DNA from: Vitreoscilla sp.
GTDB lineage: Bacteria > Pseudomonadota > Gammaproteobacteria > Burkholderiales > Neisseriaceae
DNA length: 64,000 nt
Direction: 5' to 3'
Assembly: GCA_030150505.1 (NCBI GenBank)
Contig: JASLFS010000043.1
Span: 1 to 64,000 of the forward strand
The translations under genes and the position numbers were made by a program. Below are positions 7,951 through 16,579 of this stretch, one piece after another. Under the pieces are notes generated by a model. The model searched no databases. It was not told the origin of the DNA and worked only from the letters and a program-made list of their open reading frames with translations. How positions within the stretch are numbered: the stretch's first letter is position 1; each line of letters begins with the position of its first letter.

Positions 7951-9291
7951 ATGGATTGGCAGTCATTATTAAGTACGCAGCGATTTAAGGTAAAAGATGG
8001 GCAAGTGATGCCAACATCGACCCCGTCTACACAAGAAGGCGCAGATGTTTTGCGAACTGATTTTCATATTGATTATGATCGCCTAGTGTTTTCGGGTTCT
8101 TTTCGCCGTTTAGGTCGCAAAACTCAGGTGCATCCTTTTGCTAAAGATGATCATACGCACAATCGTTTAACACACAGTGTTGAGGTGGCAAGCGTTGGCC
8201 GTAGTATTGGTAATCGTGTTGGTGTGATGTTGCAATCGGGGCAGTTCTTACCACCGGCAAATACGCCTTCGGATATTGGTGCTGTGGTACAAGTGGCTTG
8301 TCTTGCCCATGATTTGGGTAATCCGCCATTTGGGCATACTGGTGAATATGCTTTGCGTGATTGGTTTTTGGAAGAGGGAAATGAGCGGTATTTGCAGGGT
8401 TTAACCAGTAAAGAAAAAGCAGATATTGTGACTTATGAAGGAAATGCACACAGTTTGCGAGTGGTTAGTAATTTGGAAATGTACCGTGCTCGAGGTGGAA
8501 TGCGCTTAACAGCAGCAAGTTTAGGGGCTTTACTAAAATACCCTTGGGGCAGTTCTCATCCCCATGGAAGCAAGAAATTTAATATTTACCAAGCTGAAAT
8601 GCCATTTATGCGTCGAATTGCTCAGGAGCTTGGGCTGCCTGAAAAGGCAAATGATGAATGGGCTAGGCATCCTTTATCGTATTTAATGGAAGCAGCGGAT
8701 GATATTTGTTATGCCTTATTGGATTTAGAAGATGCTGTTGAGATTGATTTATTGCATGAGTATGAAGTGGAAACGGTTTTGTCCTTACTAACCGATGTTG
8801 AAAATGCTTGGCAGGCGCCGTCTCGCAGACAGCGCTGTGCGATGATGCGAGGTATTGCTATTGGCAAGGCAATTGACGATGTTGCTCATACTTTTATGCG
8901 CTATCACCAAGAATTGTTGGCGGGAGAATTGCCTGCTAATGATTTACTGTCGTTGTGTACGCCTGAAGTCAGAGACACGCTGAATAATGCAAAAGCTTTG
9001 GCGAGAAATCGTATTTTTCGACATGAAAGCAAGTTGATTACAGAGATTGCTGCTTATCCTTGCATTGGCTCGATTTTATCTTTGTTAATTCCTGCTGTTC
9101 AAGCTTATGTGGCGCATGAGCGAATTAACCACAAACAATCCTTAGCATTGGATTTGTTAAATGAGGATCCTATTGTTGAAAATGATAGTTTGTATACAGC
9201 GTATATGAAAGTTTTAGACTTTGTGGGCGGAATGACTGACAATGCTGCTGCTCAATTAGCGCGCGAAGTTTCTGGAATTGGCATGGTGTAA
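7951..9291 (+). CDS. dgt: Deoxyguanosinetriphosphate triphosphohydrolase
   Basis: A 446-residue HD-domain enzyme that hydrolyses dGTP to deoxyguanosine and triphosphate, affecting the dNTP pool. The metal-binding set is visible: His75 in RLTHSVEVA, His120-Asp121 in CLAHDLGNPPFGHTGE, and a later Asp in EAADDICYALLDLEDA. The N-terminal SFRRLGRKTQVHP segment is typical of the type-2 dGTPase-like family. A strong AGGAGGGG ribosome binding site precedes the ATG. It is the last gene before an inverted uptake-sequence pair. Confidence 0.93.
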   Translation: MDWQSLLSTQRFKVKDGQVMPTSTPSTQEGADVLRTDFHIDYDRLVFSGSFRRLGRKTQVHPFAKDDHTHNRLTHSVEVASVGRSIGNRVGVMLQSGQFLPPANTPSDIGAVVQVACLAHDLGNPPFGHTGEYALRDWFLEEGNERYLQGLTSKEKADIVTYEGNAHSLRVVSNLEMYRARGGMRLTAASLGALLKYPWGSSHPHGSKKFNIYQAEMPFMRRIAQELGLPEKANDEWARHPLSYLMEAADDICYALLDLEDAVEIDLLHEYEVETVLSLLTDVENAWQAPSRRQRCAMMRGIAIGKAIDDVAHTFMRYHQELLAGELPANDLLSLCTPEVRDTLNNAKALARNRIFRHESKLITEIAAYPCIGSILSLLIPAVQAYVAHERINHKQSLALDLLNEDPIVENDSLYTAYMKVLDFVGGMTDNAAAQLAREVSGIGMV

Positions 9292-9326
9292 ACTGTCATC
9301 TTCCTTTAAAATAGCAACTTACTTCA

Positions 9327-9366
9327 TTTCAGGCAGCCTATTTTAAGATAAGTAGGCTGCCTGAAA
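9327..9366. repeat. Inverted pair of DNA uptake sequences (hairpin)
   Basis: AGGCTGCCTGAA is present on the plus strand at 9354-9365 and on the minus strand at 9328-9339, extended to 14-bp arms with a 12-base AT-rich loop. Paired uptake sequences after genes commonly double as transcription terminators in Neisseriaceae. This one lies after dgt but has only a weak A/T tail. Confidence 0.8.
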
Positions 9367-9396
9367 ACAATTTAAGATAACAAGACTTATAATAAT

Positions 9397-10140
9397 ATGA
9401 CGACAGAAGAACAAAACAACATGCGCTTATCAAAGCGTATGGCACAATTAGGACTTTGCTCGCGCCGTGAAGCTGATAGCTACATTGAGCAAGGCTGGGT
9501 TAAAGTAAATGGCGTTGTAGCCATCTTGGGTCAAAAAGTGACCGAACAAGATAGAATTGATTTATCCAAAGAAGCACATCAAAAACAATCAGAACGTGTC
9601 ACCATTATTTTGCATAAGCCTATTGGTTATGTCAGTGGACAAGCAGAAAAAGGTTATCAACCAGCGGTTAGCTTAATTACGCCAGAAAACCATTGGGATG
9701 AAGATCCCACGGGCATTCGTTATTCACCAGAACATCAAATTGGTTTAGCACCAGCGGGTCGCTTGGATATTGAATCAACAGGTTTATTGGTGCTGACACA
9801 AGATGGTCGCATTGCTAAGCAATTAATTGGTGAAAATAGTCCAACAACCAAAGAATATTTGGTGAGAGTTCGAGGAAATTTAAGCGAAGAAGGCTTGAAA
9901 TTGCTTAATCATGGCATTATCTTGGATGGAGAAGCTTTGTTAGAAGCACAAGTTAGTTGGCAAAATGAAGACCAACTACGCTTTGTTTTAAAACAAGGTA
10001 AGAAGCGCCAAATTCGCCGAATGTGTGAAACCGTGGGATTGCGAGTGGTTGGCTTAAAGCGTATTCGCATGGGACGAGTGAAGCTAGGGCGTTTACCGCA
10101 AGGAAAATGGCGTTATCTTGGCGTAAACGAGCGCTTTTAA
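9397..10140 (+). CDS. Ribosomal large-subunit pseudouridine synthase (RsuA/RluF family)
   Basis: A 247-residue enzyme of the RsuA/RluB/RluE/RluF family that isomerises uridines in rRNA. The N-terminal S4 domain is RLSKRMAQLGLCSRREADSYIEQGWVKVNG. The catalytic Asp lies in APAGRLDIESTGLLVLT, and the C-terminal motif is KQGKKRQIRRMCETVGLRVVGLKRIRMG. The best fit is RluF-like, but RluB or RsuA identity cannot be excluded. TATAAT at 9388-9393 is immediately before the first ATG. If it is a -10 box, the true start may be the second ATG at 9421. Confidence 0.85.
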   Translation: MTTEEQNNMRLSKRMAQLGLCSRREADSYIEQGWVKVNGVVAILGQKVTEQDRIDLSKEAHQKQSERVTIILHKPIGYVSGQAEKGYQPAVSLITPENHWDEDPTGIRYSPEHQIGLAPAGRLDIESTGLLVLTQDGRIAKQLIGENSPTTKEYLVRVRGNLSEEGLKLLNHGIILDGEALLEAQVSWQNEDQLRFVLKQGKKRQIRRMCETVGLRVVGLKRIRMGRVKLGRLPQGKWRYLGVNERF

Positions 10141-10180
10141 ATATCATTAAACACACAGAAATCAGAAGGACACCTTGCGC

Positions 10181-10885
10181 ATGAGTCATGCTTTGGTACA
10201 AGACTATCTACAAACTCAAGGTTTGAGATTGCCAAAAGAGGAAGTAGAAGTTGCGCGAGCAACATTACTGGCTATTTTACAAGCGGTTGAAAATATCGAT
10301 TTGGATGTTGATCCATGGTTTATCAATGAAGAAACGGCGCAAGATCCAGTAGCCAGTTTTTTTCAGCTACGTGAGCATTTGCCTAAAAACGAACAAACCA
10401 TTTTATTAGCAAAAGCCATTTTTGCCATGCTAGATTCCATTGCCGAGCGCCACAGTGCTGAAGCCAGTGTTTATTTGCGTCCGCAACATAACCCAGCTGT
10501 TTTAATGCGCTTAGCACAATTGGGTGCTGAAAGTAGCAATCATTTGCCGATGTTAGAAGCGCAAGCGAAACCAGCAGATGCTTTATTTACCCGCGCAGCA
10601 GAAACTGGTTGGGCGAATATCATTGAAAATGTTGAGCAATGGATTGAATGGGGTGATGCACCAAAAGAATTGCTGCATTATGGTAAAAGTCATTTGGCTT
10701 TACCAATCACCAATGCAAATGGCTCTGTTTTGGGTTTATTAACAGTATCACAAGCAGAAGAATCATCTTTTAATCCAGAAGCGCAAGCTTGGTGGATTGC
10801 CTTAGCTGTTGTATTGGCAGAAATATTGCCAAGTTATTTACCAGAAGGCTGGTTGCATCAATCAGATATGGATGAAAACGAATAA
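10181..10885 (+). CDS. GAF-like domain protein of unknown function
   Basis: A 234-residue cytoplasmic protein starting at ATG 10181 with AGAAGGA ten bases upstream; a TTG two codons earlier (10175) is closer to that site and is also possible. The C-terminal half (about residues 100-220) has a GAF-like layout, with KSHLALPITNANGSVLGLLTVSQ near the end. No catalytic motif is seen. The ribA ATG follows its stop codon with no gap, so the two genes are translationally linked. I cannot assign a function. Confidence 0.7.
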   Translation: MSHALVQDYLQTQGLRLPKEEVEVARATLLAILQAVENIDLDVDPWFINEETAQDPVASFFQLREHLPKNEQTILLAKAIFAMLDSIAERHSAEASVYLRPQHNPAVLMRLAQLGAESSNHLPMLEAQAKPADALFTRAAETGWANIIENVEQWIEWGDAPKELLHYGKSHLALPITNANGSVLGLLTVSQAEESSFNPEAQAWWIALAVVLAEILPSYLPEGWLHQSDMDENE

Positions 10886-11506
10886 ATGAACGCAAACACA
10901 CAAAATTGGCAAGTTGAAGTACCCATTAACTTTATTGCAAGCTGTCGCTTACCCACGCAGTGGGGTGAGTTTACGATGCATGGTTTTGAGGAAAAGTCAG
11001 GTCAAGAGCATGTTGCATTAAGCATGGGTGATATTCAATCAGGAGAACCTGTTTTAGCAAGAATTCACTCAGAATGTTTAACTGGCGATTCATTATTTTC
11101 TCAGCGCTGTGATTGTGGTCCACAATTACAGGCAGCCATGAAAGCCGTGCAAGCAGCCGGGCGTGGCGTGATTGTTTATTTGCGTCAAGAAGGTCGTGGT
11201 ATTGGTTTGATTAATAAAATTCGTGCTTATAAATTGCAAGATCAAGGCATGGATACTGTAGAAGCCAATTTAGCATTGGGCTTGCCTATTGATGCACGAA
11301 ACTTTGTTTTGGCTAAAAGCATTTTGCAGCATTTGGGCATTGATTCTGTTGATTTAATGACGAACAACCCAGAAAAAGTGAATACTTTGGAAAATGTTGG
11401 TATTACCGTTGCACATCGGATTCCATTGGTCGTTGGTGTGAATAAAGAAAATGAACATTATTTAGAAACCAAAGCACATAAATTAGATCATATGCTGCCA
11501 TTTTAA
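10886..11506 (+). CDS. ribA: GTP cyclohydrolase II
   Basis: The first enzyme of riboflavin synthesis, converting GTP to the diaminopyrimidinone 5-phosphate with loss of formate and pyrophosphate. The 206-residue stand-alone form is visible. Zinc ligands are Cys64, Cys75 and Cys77 in ECLTGDSLFSQRCDCGPQ, and the YLRQEGRGIGL segment with its catalytic Tyr/Arg region follows, then MTNNPEKV. There is no DHBP-synthase (RibB) fusion. No FMN riboswitch is seen upstream, as the gene abuts the preceding frame. ribH lies far away at 54.6 kb. Confidence 0.96.
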   Translation: MNANTQNWQVEVPINFIASCRLPTQWGEFTMHGFEEKSGQEHVALSMGDIQSGEPVLARIHSECLTGDSLFSQRCDCGPQLQAAMKAVQAAGRGVIVYLRQEGRGIGLINKIRAYKLQDQGMDTVEANLALGLPIDARNFVLAKSILQHLGIDSVDLMTNNPEKVNTLENVGITVAHRIPLVVGVNKENEHYLETKAHKLDHMLPF

Positions 11507-11512
11507 ATCATA

Positions 11513-11553
11513 AAAAAACCGAGCCAAGGCTTAATCGCATGGCTCGGTTTTTT
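11513..11553. terminator. Bidirectional terminator between ribA and the thioesterase gene
   Basis: A 14-bp stem (11513-11526 with 11540-11553, core CCGAGCCA/TGGCTCGG) with A and T runs serves the two converging genes. Confidence 0.9.
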
Positions 11554-11565
11554 TGTGCTTGTGTT

Positions 11566-12060
11566 TTAAGAATTAGCTGCTTGTTGCAACATTTCAATAT
11601 CAACACGAACAAAAATAGAATCTGCTTTCGCAGTCATCACGTCATTGCACCAAACTTCACAAATAACCCGTGTTTTTCTACCAACATCACCTTCAATATA
11701 AGCTTTTAGCGTTAATTCTTTGCCCATTGGCGTTGGTGCTAAATATTTAATATTTAAATTACCAGTCACACACTCAATAGATGGTAAAGTACCAATTTCT
11801 CTCTCTTCATGGCGATATTGATGCGCCATGACCGTCCAGTTTGAATGGCAATCAATTAGCATTGCCAATAAACCGCCATAAACCAATCCCGGCCAACCTA
11901 GAAACTCTTCATCAGGCATGTGCTTTGCAATGGCAAATTGCCCGGTTTCATCCCAATGGCTTTTAATATTTAATCCTGTAGGGTGATTCGGGCCACAGCC
12001 ATAGCAATGACTAGGATTCGCTGCTAAATCTTGAAATGCCCCTGTTTGTAATTTTGTCAT
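11566..12060 (-). CDS. Hotdog-fold thioesterase, PaaI-like
   Basis: A 164-residue protein starting at ATG 12060 with AAAGGAGA seven bases upstream. Its segments (CYGCGPNHPTGLNIKSHWDE, WPGLVYGGLLAMLIDCHSNWT, NIKYLAPTPMGKELTLKAYI) fit the PaaI/4HBT hotdog family that hydrolyses acyl-CoA thioesters. Two close Cys (HCYGCG) stand at the N-terminus. It lies two bases after the TetR stop, in one transcript diverging from the liu operon, so it may release or trim acyl-CoA intermediates of that pathway. The substrate is not known. Confidence 0.8.
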   Translation of the reverse strand: MTKLQTGAFQDLAANPSHCYGCGPNHPTGLNIKSHWDETGQFAIAKHMPDEEFLGWPGLVYGGLLAMLIDCHSNWTVMAHQYRHEEREIGTLPSIECVTGNLNIKYLAPTPMGKELTLKAYIEGDVGRKTRVICEVWCNDVMTAKADSIFVRVDIEMLQQAANS

Positions 12061-12062
12061 GT

Positions 12063-12698
12063 TTATTTCTCCTTTGTTTTCACAATACCATATAAGCAAA
12101 AATGAATAATAGTGTGAATAATTTTATTTTTATGAATGGTTAAGTTTTCAGTGGCTGTTATTGGATTAATAACAGCTTCCGTCATCGCACCAATGATACA
12201 CGTGGCTGCAATATCTACACTTTCTATATCTAGATCAAAAACCTGTTGTTCAATGCCTTGTTGTAGAATTTTTAAAATAGCATTGGCAAATAAACGGCGG
12301 CAACGAATCCTTTCCGCTTCAACAAGCGTATCAACAGGTTCTGTTATAAAGGCATAAGCCAATTTTGAACCAGTTAACGCTCGGCTCACAAATGATTGTA
12401 TAGCCGCTTCTAGGTTCTCAGTAGGAGAGTGACTCTCTCTTTGAGCAATATTATCGATTAATTGAATTTCATGCATCACAGCATCCGTTAATATTTCCAC
12501 CATTAATTGTGATTTTGATGAGAAATATCGGTATATCAAACCAGTTGATACGCCAGCCGTTTCGGCAATGCTAGAAATTTGGGCTCCTTTGAAGCCATCA
12601 TTTGAAATCAGTTTTCGAGCCGCTTGAATAATTTCTTGTCTATTCTTTTCAAGTCTGGCTTGCATCATCGGCGAGCGTTTGTAGGTTGTATTTTCCAT
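12063..12698 (-). CDS. TetR-family regulator, probably of the liu operon
   Basis: A 211-residue TetR protein. The N-terminal helix-turn-helix is clear: IIQAARKLISNDGFKGAQISSIAETAGVSTGLIYRYFSSKSQL at about residues 24-66. The remaining helical part would bind ligand, by analogy an acyl-CoA. It is divergent from liuA and shares its transcript with the thioesterase. In other betaproteobacteria a TetR regulator called LiuQ controls leucine catabolism, so a LiuQ-like role is a reasonable inference. A -10-like TATAAT on the minus strand lies at 12742-12747. Confidence 0.85.
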   Translation of the reverse strand: MENTTYKRSPMMQARLEKNRQEIIQAARKLISNDGFKGAQISSIAETAGVSTGLIYRYFSSKSQLMVEILTDAVMHEIQLIDNIAQRESHSPTENLEAAIQSFVSRALTGSKLAYAFITEPVDTLVEAERIRCRRLFANAILKILQQGIEQQVFDLDIESVDIAATCIIGAMTEAVINPITATENLTIHKNKIIHTIIHFCLYGIVKTKEK

Positions 12699-12783
12699 AT
12701 TTAATTTTAGCTCAGTTAGTTCTTACTTTTAATTGAATTGAATTATAACGTTTTTTTAACAAGATGAATACATAATCATATAA

Positions 12784-12822
12784 TGAATATTGATTCACTT
12801 TTTTGAAAATATCAGTTATGAT
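12784..12822 (+). promoter_or_regulatory. liu operon promoter with overlapping palindrome
   Basis: TTCACT (12794-12799) and TATGAT (12817-12822), 17 bases apart, form a plausible sigma-70 promoter for liuA. The palindrome TGAATATTGATTCA (12784-12797; 5-base arms TGAAT/ATTCA) overlaps the -35 box, which suits a repressor site for the divergent TetR protein. The operator role is inferred. Confidence 0.45.
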
Positions 12823-12909
12823 GAAAGTCAGTTAATATTTATGTCATACAAAAAACACAAATAAGACAATCAAAACAATAGCAAATAAGTGAATAGAGGA
12901 GCAATGAAC

Positions 12910-14082
12910 ATGCAAATTAAAACAATTGATTTTGGGCTTGGCGAAGATATCAATATGCTGCGCGATGCGGTGAAAACATTCTGTGACCAAGAAATAGTGC
13001 CTTTGGCTGCAAGTGTTGACCAAGATAATTTATTCCCAGAACAGCTATGGCGCAAATTGGGCGATATGGGTTTGTTGGGCATGACTGTTAGCGAAGAATA
13101 TGGTGGTTCAAATATGGGTTATTTGGCTCATATTGTTGCCATGGAAGAAGTTTCACGTGCCAGTGCTGCTATTGGCTTATCGTATGGCGCTCATTCTAAT
13201 TTGTGTGTTAATCAAATTAATCGCCATGCAACAACAGAACAAAAAGAGCGTTATTTGCATAAGTTAGTTAGCGGAGAATATGTCGGTGCTTTAGCCATGT
13301 CTGAGCCAAATGCTGGTTCGGATGTTGTGAGCATGCAATTAAGAGCTGATAAAAAAGGCGATAAATACGTTTTAAACGGCTCAAAAATGTGGATTACCAA
13401 TGGTGGCGATGCTGATGTTTTAGTGGTTTATGCCAAAACAGATATTGCTGCTGGTCCCAAAGGGATTACTGCTTTTTTAATTGAAAAAGGCATGAAAGGT
13501 TTTTCGCATGGTTCTCATTTAGATAAATTGGGCATGCGTGGTTCGAATACATATCCCATCTTTTTCGATGATTGTGAAGTTCCAGAAGAGAATATTTTAG
13601 GCGGAATTGGTAACGGCGTTAAAGTTCTGATGAGTGGTTTGGACTATGAGCGTGCAGTATTAAGTGGTGGCCCTTTAGGCATTATGGCCGCTTGTATGGA
13701 TACGGTTATTCCTTATTTGCATGACAGAAAACAATTTGGACAATCCATTGGCGAGTTTCAATTAATGCAGGGCAAATTGGCGGATATGTATTCAACTTGG
13801 TTGGCTTGTAAGGCTTTGGTTTATAGCGTTGGTAAGGCGTGTGATGGTGTGGATCACGATCGGGGTTTAAGAAAAGATGCTGCCAGCGCTATTTTATATG
13901 CAGCTGAAAAAGCAACATGGATGGCAGGAGAAACCATTCAGGCTTTGGGTGGTAATGGATACATCAATGAATTTGCAGCAGGAAGATTGTGGCGAGATGC
14001 CAAATTATATGAAATTGGCGCTGGTACCTCTGAAATCCGCCGCATGTTAATTGGCAGAGAATTGTTTAACGAATCCAAATAA
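12910..14082 (+). CDS. liuA: Isovaleryl-CoA dehydrogenase
   Basis: FAD-dependent acyl-CoA dehydrogenase that oxidises isovaleryl-CoA to 3-methylcrotonyl-CoA and passes electrons to ETF. The start is set at ATG 12910 (390 residues), eight to nine bases after AGAGGAG at 12895-12901; ATG 12904 is too close. Acyl-CoA dehydrogenase motifs are ALAMSEPNAGSDV, WITNGGDAD and the C-terminal IQALGGNGYI...RDAKLYEIGAGTSEI. The catalytic Glu of the isovaleryl branch lies in LDYERAVLSGGPLG (Glu247), as in human IVD. It is the first gene of an eight-gene operon. Confidence 0.93.
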   Translation: MQIKTIDFGLGEDINMLRDAVKTFCDQEIVPLAASVDQDNLFPEQLWRKLGDMGLLGMTVSEEYGGSNMGYLAHIVAMEEVSRASAAIGLSYGAHSNLCVNQINRHATTEQKERYLHKLVSGEYVGALAMSEPNAGSDVVSMQLRADKKGDKYVLNGSKMWITNGGDADVLVVYAKTDIAAGPKGITAFLIEKGMKGFSHGSHLDKLGMRGSNTYPIFFDDCEVPEENILGGIGNGVKVLMSGLDYERAVLSGGPLGIMAACMDTVIPYLHDRKQFGQSIGEFQLMQGKLADMYSTWLACKALVYSVGKACDGVDHDRGLRKDAASAILYAAEKATWMAGETIQALGGNGYINEFAAGRLWRDAKLYEIGAGTSEIRRMLIGRELFNESK

Positions 14083-14104
14083 ATAATAAGTTAAAGGATA
14101 AGCT

Positions 14105-15715
14105 ATGAGTGTCATCCAAAGTCAAATTAACCCAAGAACCGAAGAGTTTAAAGCCAATAAATCCGCCATGTTAGAGCAAGTGAATGCTTGGAAAGAACTA
14201 AGCTCAAGTTTGCAGCAAGGTGGTGGTGAAAAATCATGTGCGAAACACATTGCTCGCGGTAAATTGTTGGTGAGAGACCGCATTAACTTGTTGCTTGATA
14301 AAGGCAGTAGCTTTTTAGAAATTGGGCAACTGGCTGCCAATGGTATGTATGGCAATGATGTTCCATCGGCAGGAATGGTTGCTGGAATTGGGAAAGTTGA
14401 AAATCAATTGTGCATGATTGTGGGCAATGATGCGACCGTTAAAGGCGGTACTTATTATCCCATGACGGTCAAAAAACATTTGCGAGCGCAAGAAATTGCA
14501 GAACAAAATGGTTTGCCTTGTATTTATTTAGTGGATTCTGGTGGTGCTTATTTGCCATTGCAAGATGAAGTTTTTCCAGATAGAGATCACTTCGGGCGTA
14601 TTTTTTACAATCAAGCACAAATGTCATCTAAAGGCATTCCGCAAGTGGCGGTGGTTATGGGCAGCTGTACGGCAGGTGGTGCATATGTTCCTGCAATGTC
14701 AGATGAAACGATTATTGTTCGAGACCAAGGAACGATTTTTTTAGGCGGTCCACCATTGGTTAAGGCGGCAACTGGAGAAGTTGTTAGTGCTGAAGAGCTA
14801 GGTGGCGGTGATGTTCACACCAGAATTTCTGGCGTTGCCGACCATTTAGCTGAAAATGATCATCATGCTTTGGGATTAGCAAGGCAGGTTGTGAGCCATT
14901 TTAATCGCCAAACGACCAGCTCTTGCGTGATTAATCAAAACTATCAAGAACCTGTACACAATATAGATGATATTTATGGCGTGATTCCTCATGACAGCCG
15001 TAAGCCATTTGATGTGCGTGAAATCATTGCCCGCATTGTTGATGGCTCGGAATTGGATGAGTTTAAACCACGTTATGGCGCAACATTGATTACGGGGTTT
15101 GCTCGAATTCATGGCATGCCAGTTGGCATTATTGCCAATAACGGTATTTTATTTTCTGAATCTGCTCAAAAAGGGGCGCATTTTATTGAGTTGTGCGCAC
15201 AACGCAAAATTCCATTGGTTTTCTTGCAAAATATTACTGGCTTTATGGTTGGTAAAAAATATGAGAATGAAGGCATTGCTAAGCATGGCGCTAAATTGGT
15301 TATGGCAGTGGCAACAGCTAAAGTACCCAAAATTACGGTGTTGATTGGTGGCTCATTCGGTGCTGGTAACTACGGCATGTGCGGACGTGCTTATTCTCCT
15401 AATTACTTATGGACTTGGCCAAATGCACGCATTTCTGTCATGGGTGGTGAACAAGCAGCAAGTGTCTTGGCAACTGTTCGCAAAGATAGCTTAGATAAAA
15501 GTGGCGAGGAATGGGCAAGTACTGAAGAAGAAGCATTTAGGCAAAAAATTCGCCAGCAGTATGAAGAGCAGGGACATTCTTTTTATGCATCAGCTCGTCT
15601 TTGGGATGATGGCATTATTGATCCAGCAGATACCAGACGAGTTTTGGGTTTGAGCTTGGCATCTGTTTTGAATCAAGAGATTGAGCCTACGCACTTTGGT
15701 GTCTTTAGAATGTAA
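14105..15715 (+). CDS. liuB: Methylcrotonyl-CoA carboxylase, carboxyltransferase (beta) subunit
   Basis: A 536-residue carboxyltransferase that moves CO2 from biotin on the alpha subunit to 3-methylcrotonyl-CoA, giving 3-methylglutaconyl-CoA. The two crotonase-fold halves are visible: the first with YLVDSGGAYLPLQDEVFPD and GSCTAGGAYVPAMSDE, the second with FLQNITGFMVGKKYE, GAKLVMAVA and GGSFGAGNYGMCGRAY. The length equals MCC-beta enzymes. It lies 22 bases after liuA and in the same order as the Pseudomonas liu cluster. Confidence 0.95.
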   Translation: MSVIQSQINPRTEEFKANKSAMLEQVNAWKELSSSLQQGGGEKSCAKHIARGKLLVRDRINLLLDKGSSFLEIGQLAANGMYGNDVPSAGMVAGIGKVENQLCMIVGNDATVKGGTYYPMTVKKHLRAQEIAEQNGLPCIYLVDSGGAYLPLQDEVFPDRDHFGRIFYNQAQMSSKGIPQVAVVMGSCTAGGAYVPAMSDETIIVRDQGTIFLGGPPLVKAATGEVVSAEELGGGDVHTRISGVADHLAENDHHALGLARQVVSHFNRQTTSSCVINQNYQEPVHNIDDIYGVIPHDSRKPFDVREIIARIVDGSELDEFKPRYGATLITGFARIHGMPVGIIANNGILFSESAQKGAHFIELCAQRKIPLVFLQNITGFMVGKKYENEGIAKHGAKLVMAVATAKVPKITVLIGGSFGAGNYGMCGRAYSPNYLWTWPNARISVMGGEQAASVLATVRKDSLDKSGEEWASTEEEAFRQKIRQQYEEQGHSFYASARLWDDGIIDPADTRRVLGLSLASVLNQEIEPTHFGVFRM

Positions 15716-15751
15716 TCGCCCACTCATTAAAATAAAAATAGGGAGAAATAG

Positions 15752-16543
15752 ATGAGCCAACCATTAATTGATTTGCAAATAGAAAATGCTGTGGCAACTG
15801 TTTGGTTAAATCGACCTGAATTGCATAACGCATTTAATGCTGAGCTAATTAATCAGCTAATTCAATGTTTTCATGATTTAAAAAACAATCAGCAAGTAAG
15901 GGTGGTTGTTTTAGCTGGGCACGGGAAAAGCTTTTCAGCGGGTGCGGATTTGAACTGGATGAAAGCAGCAGGAGAAGCCAGTTACGCTGAGAATGTGCAA
16001 GATGCTGAGCGATTGGCTTTAATGCTGCATTTGCTGAAAAATTTACCACAGCCGACCATTGCTAAAGTGCAAGGAGCTGCATTAGGCGGTGGAATGGGCT
16101 TGGCAAGTGTTTGTGATATTTGCATTGCCAGCGAACGGGCTATTTTTGCCACTTCTGAAGTGAGATTGGGTCTTGCACCATCAACTATTAGCCCTTATGT
16201 CATTGCTGCTATTGGTCAGCGACAAGCTTCTCGTTATTTTTTAACAGCAGAGCGGATTTCTGCTCAGCAAGCATTATCTATTGGATTGGTGCATGAAGTT
16301 TGTGAGCATGATGATTTAGATGCCTGTGTGGTTGAAATGATTAATCACATTTTAAAAGGTGCAAGTCAGGCTCAAACAGCGAGTAAAGAATTGATTCAAC
16401 GGGTAGCAAATCAAGAAGTGACTGAGGAGTTGCGTTTAAAAACGTCACAGCATATTGCTCATTTACGACAAGGACAAGAAGCCAAAGAAGGTTTAGTTGC
16501 TTTCTTAGAAAAACGTCCCGCTAACTGGTGCCAAGAATATTAA
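15752..16543 (+). CDS. liuC: 3-methylglutaconyl-CoA hydratase
   Basis: A 263-residue enoyl-CoA hydratase/isomerase (crotonase) protein. The oxyanion hole lies in SFSAGADLNWMK and KVQGAALGGGMGLASVCDICIA, with a following SEVRLGLAPSTISPYV. Its place between the two MCC subunits shows the substrate to be 3-methylglutaconyl-CoA, hydrated to HMG-CoA, as in other liu operons. GGGAG precedes the ATG. Assignment of the substrate rests on context more than on residues. Confidence 0.9.
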   Translation: MSQPLIDLQIENAVATVWLNRPELHNAFNAELINQLIQCFHDLKNNQQVRVVVLAGHGKSFSAGADLNWMKAAGEASYAENVQDAERLALMLHLLKNLPQPTIAKVQGAALGGGMGLASVCDICIASERAIFATSEVRLGLAPSTISPYVIAAIGQRQASRYFLTAERISAQQALSIGLVHEVCEHDDLDACVVEMINHILKGASQAQTASKELIQRVANQEVTEELRLKTSQHIAHLRQGQEAKEGLVAFLEKRPANWCQEY

Positions 16544-16579
16544 AAATGAAGTGCCTAGCCATTCGCTAAAAGGATAATC

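Noticed and set aside
10141..10885. FMN riboswitch before ribA
   Set aside because: ribA directly abuts the upstream gene, and the 34-base gap before that gene is too short and shows no RFN element.
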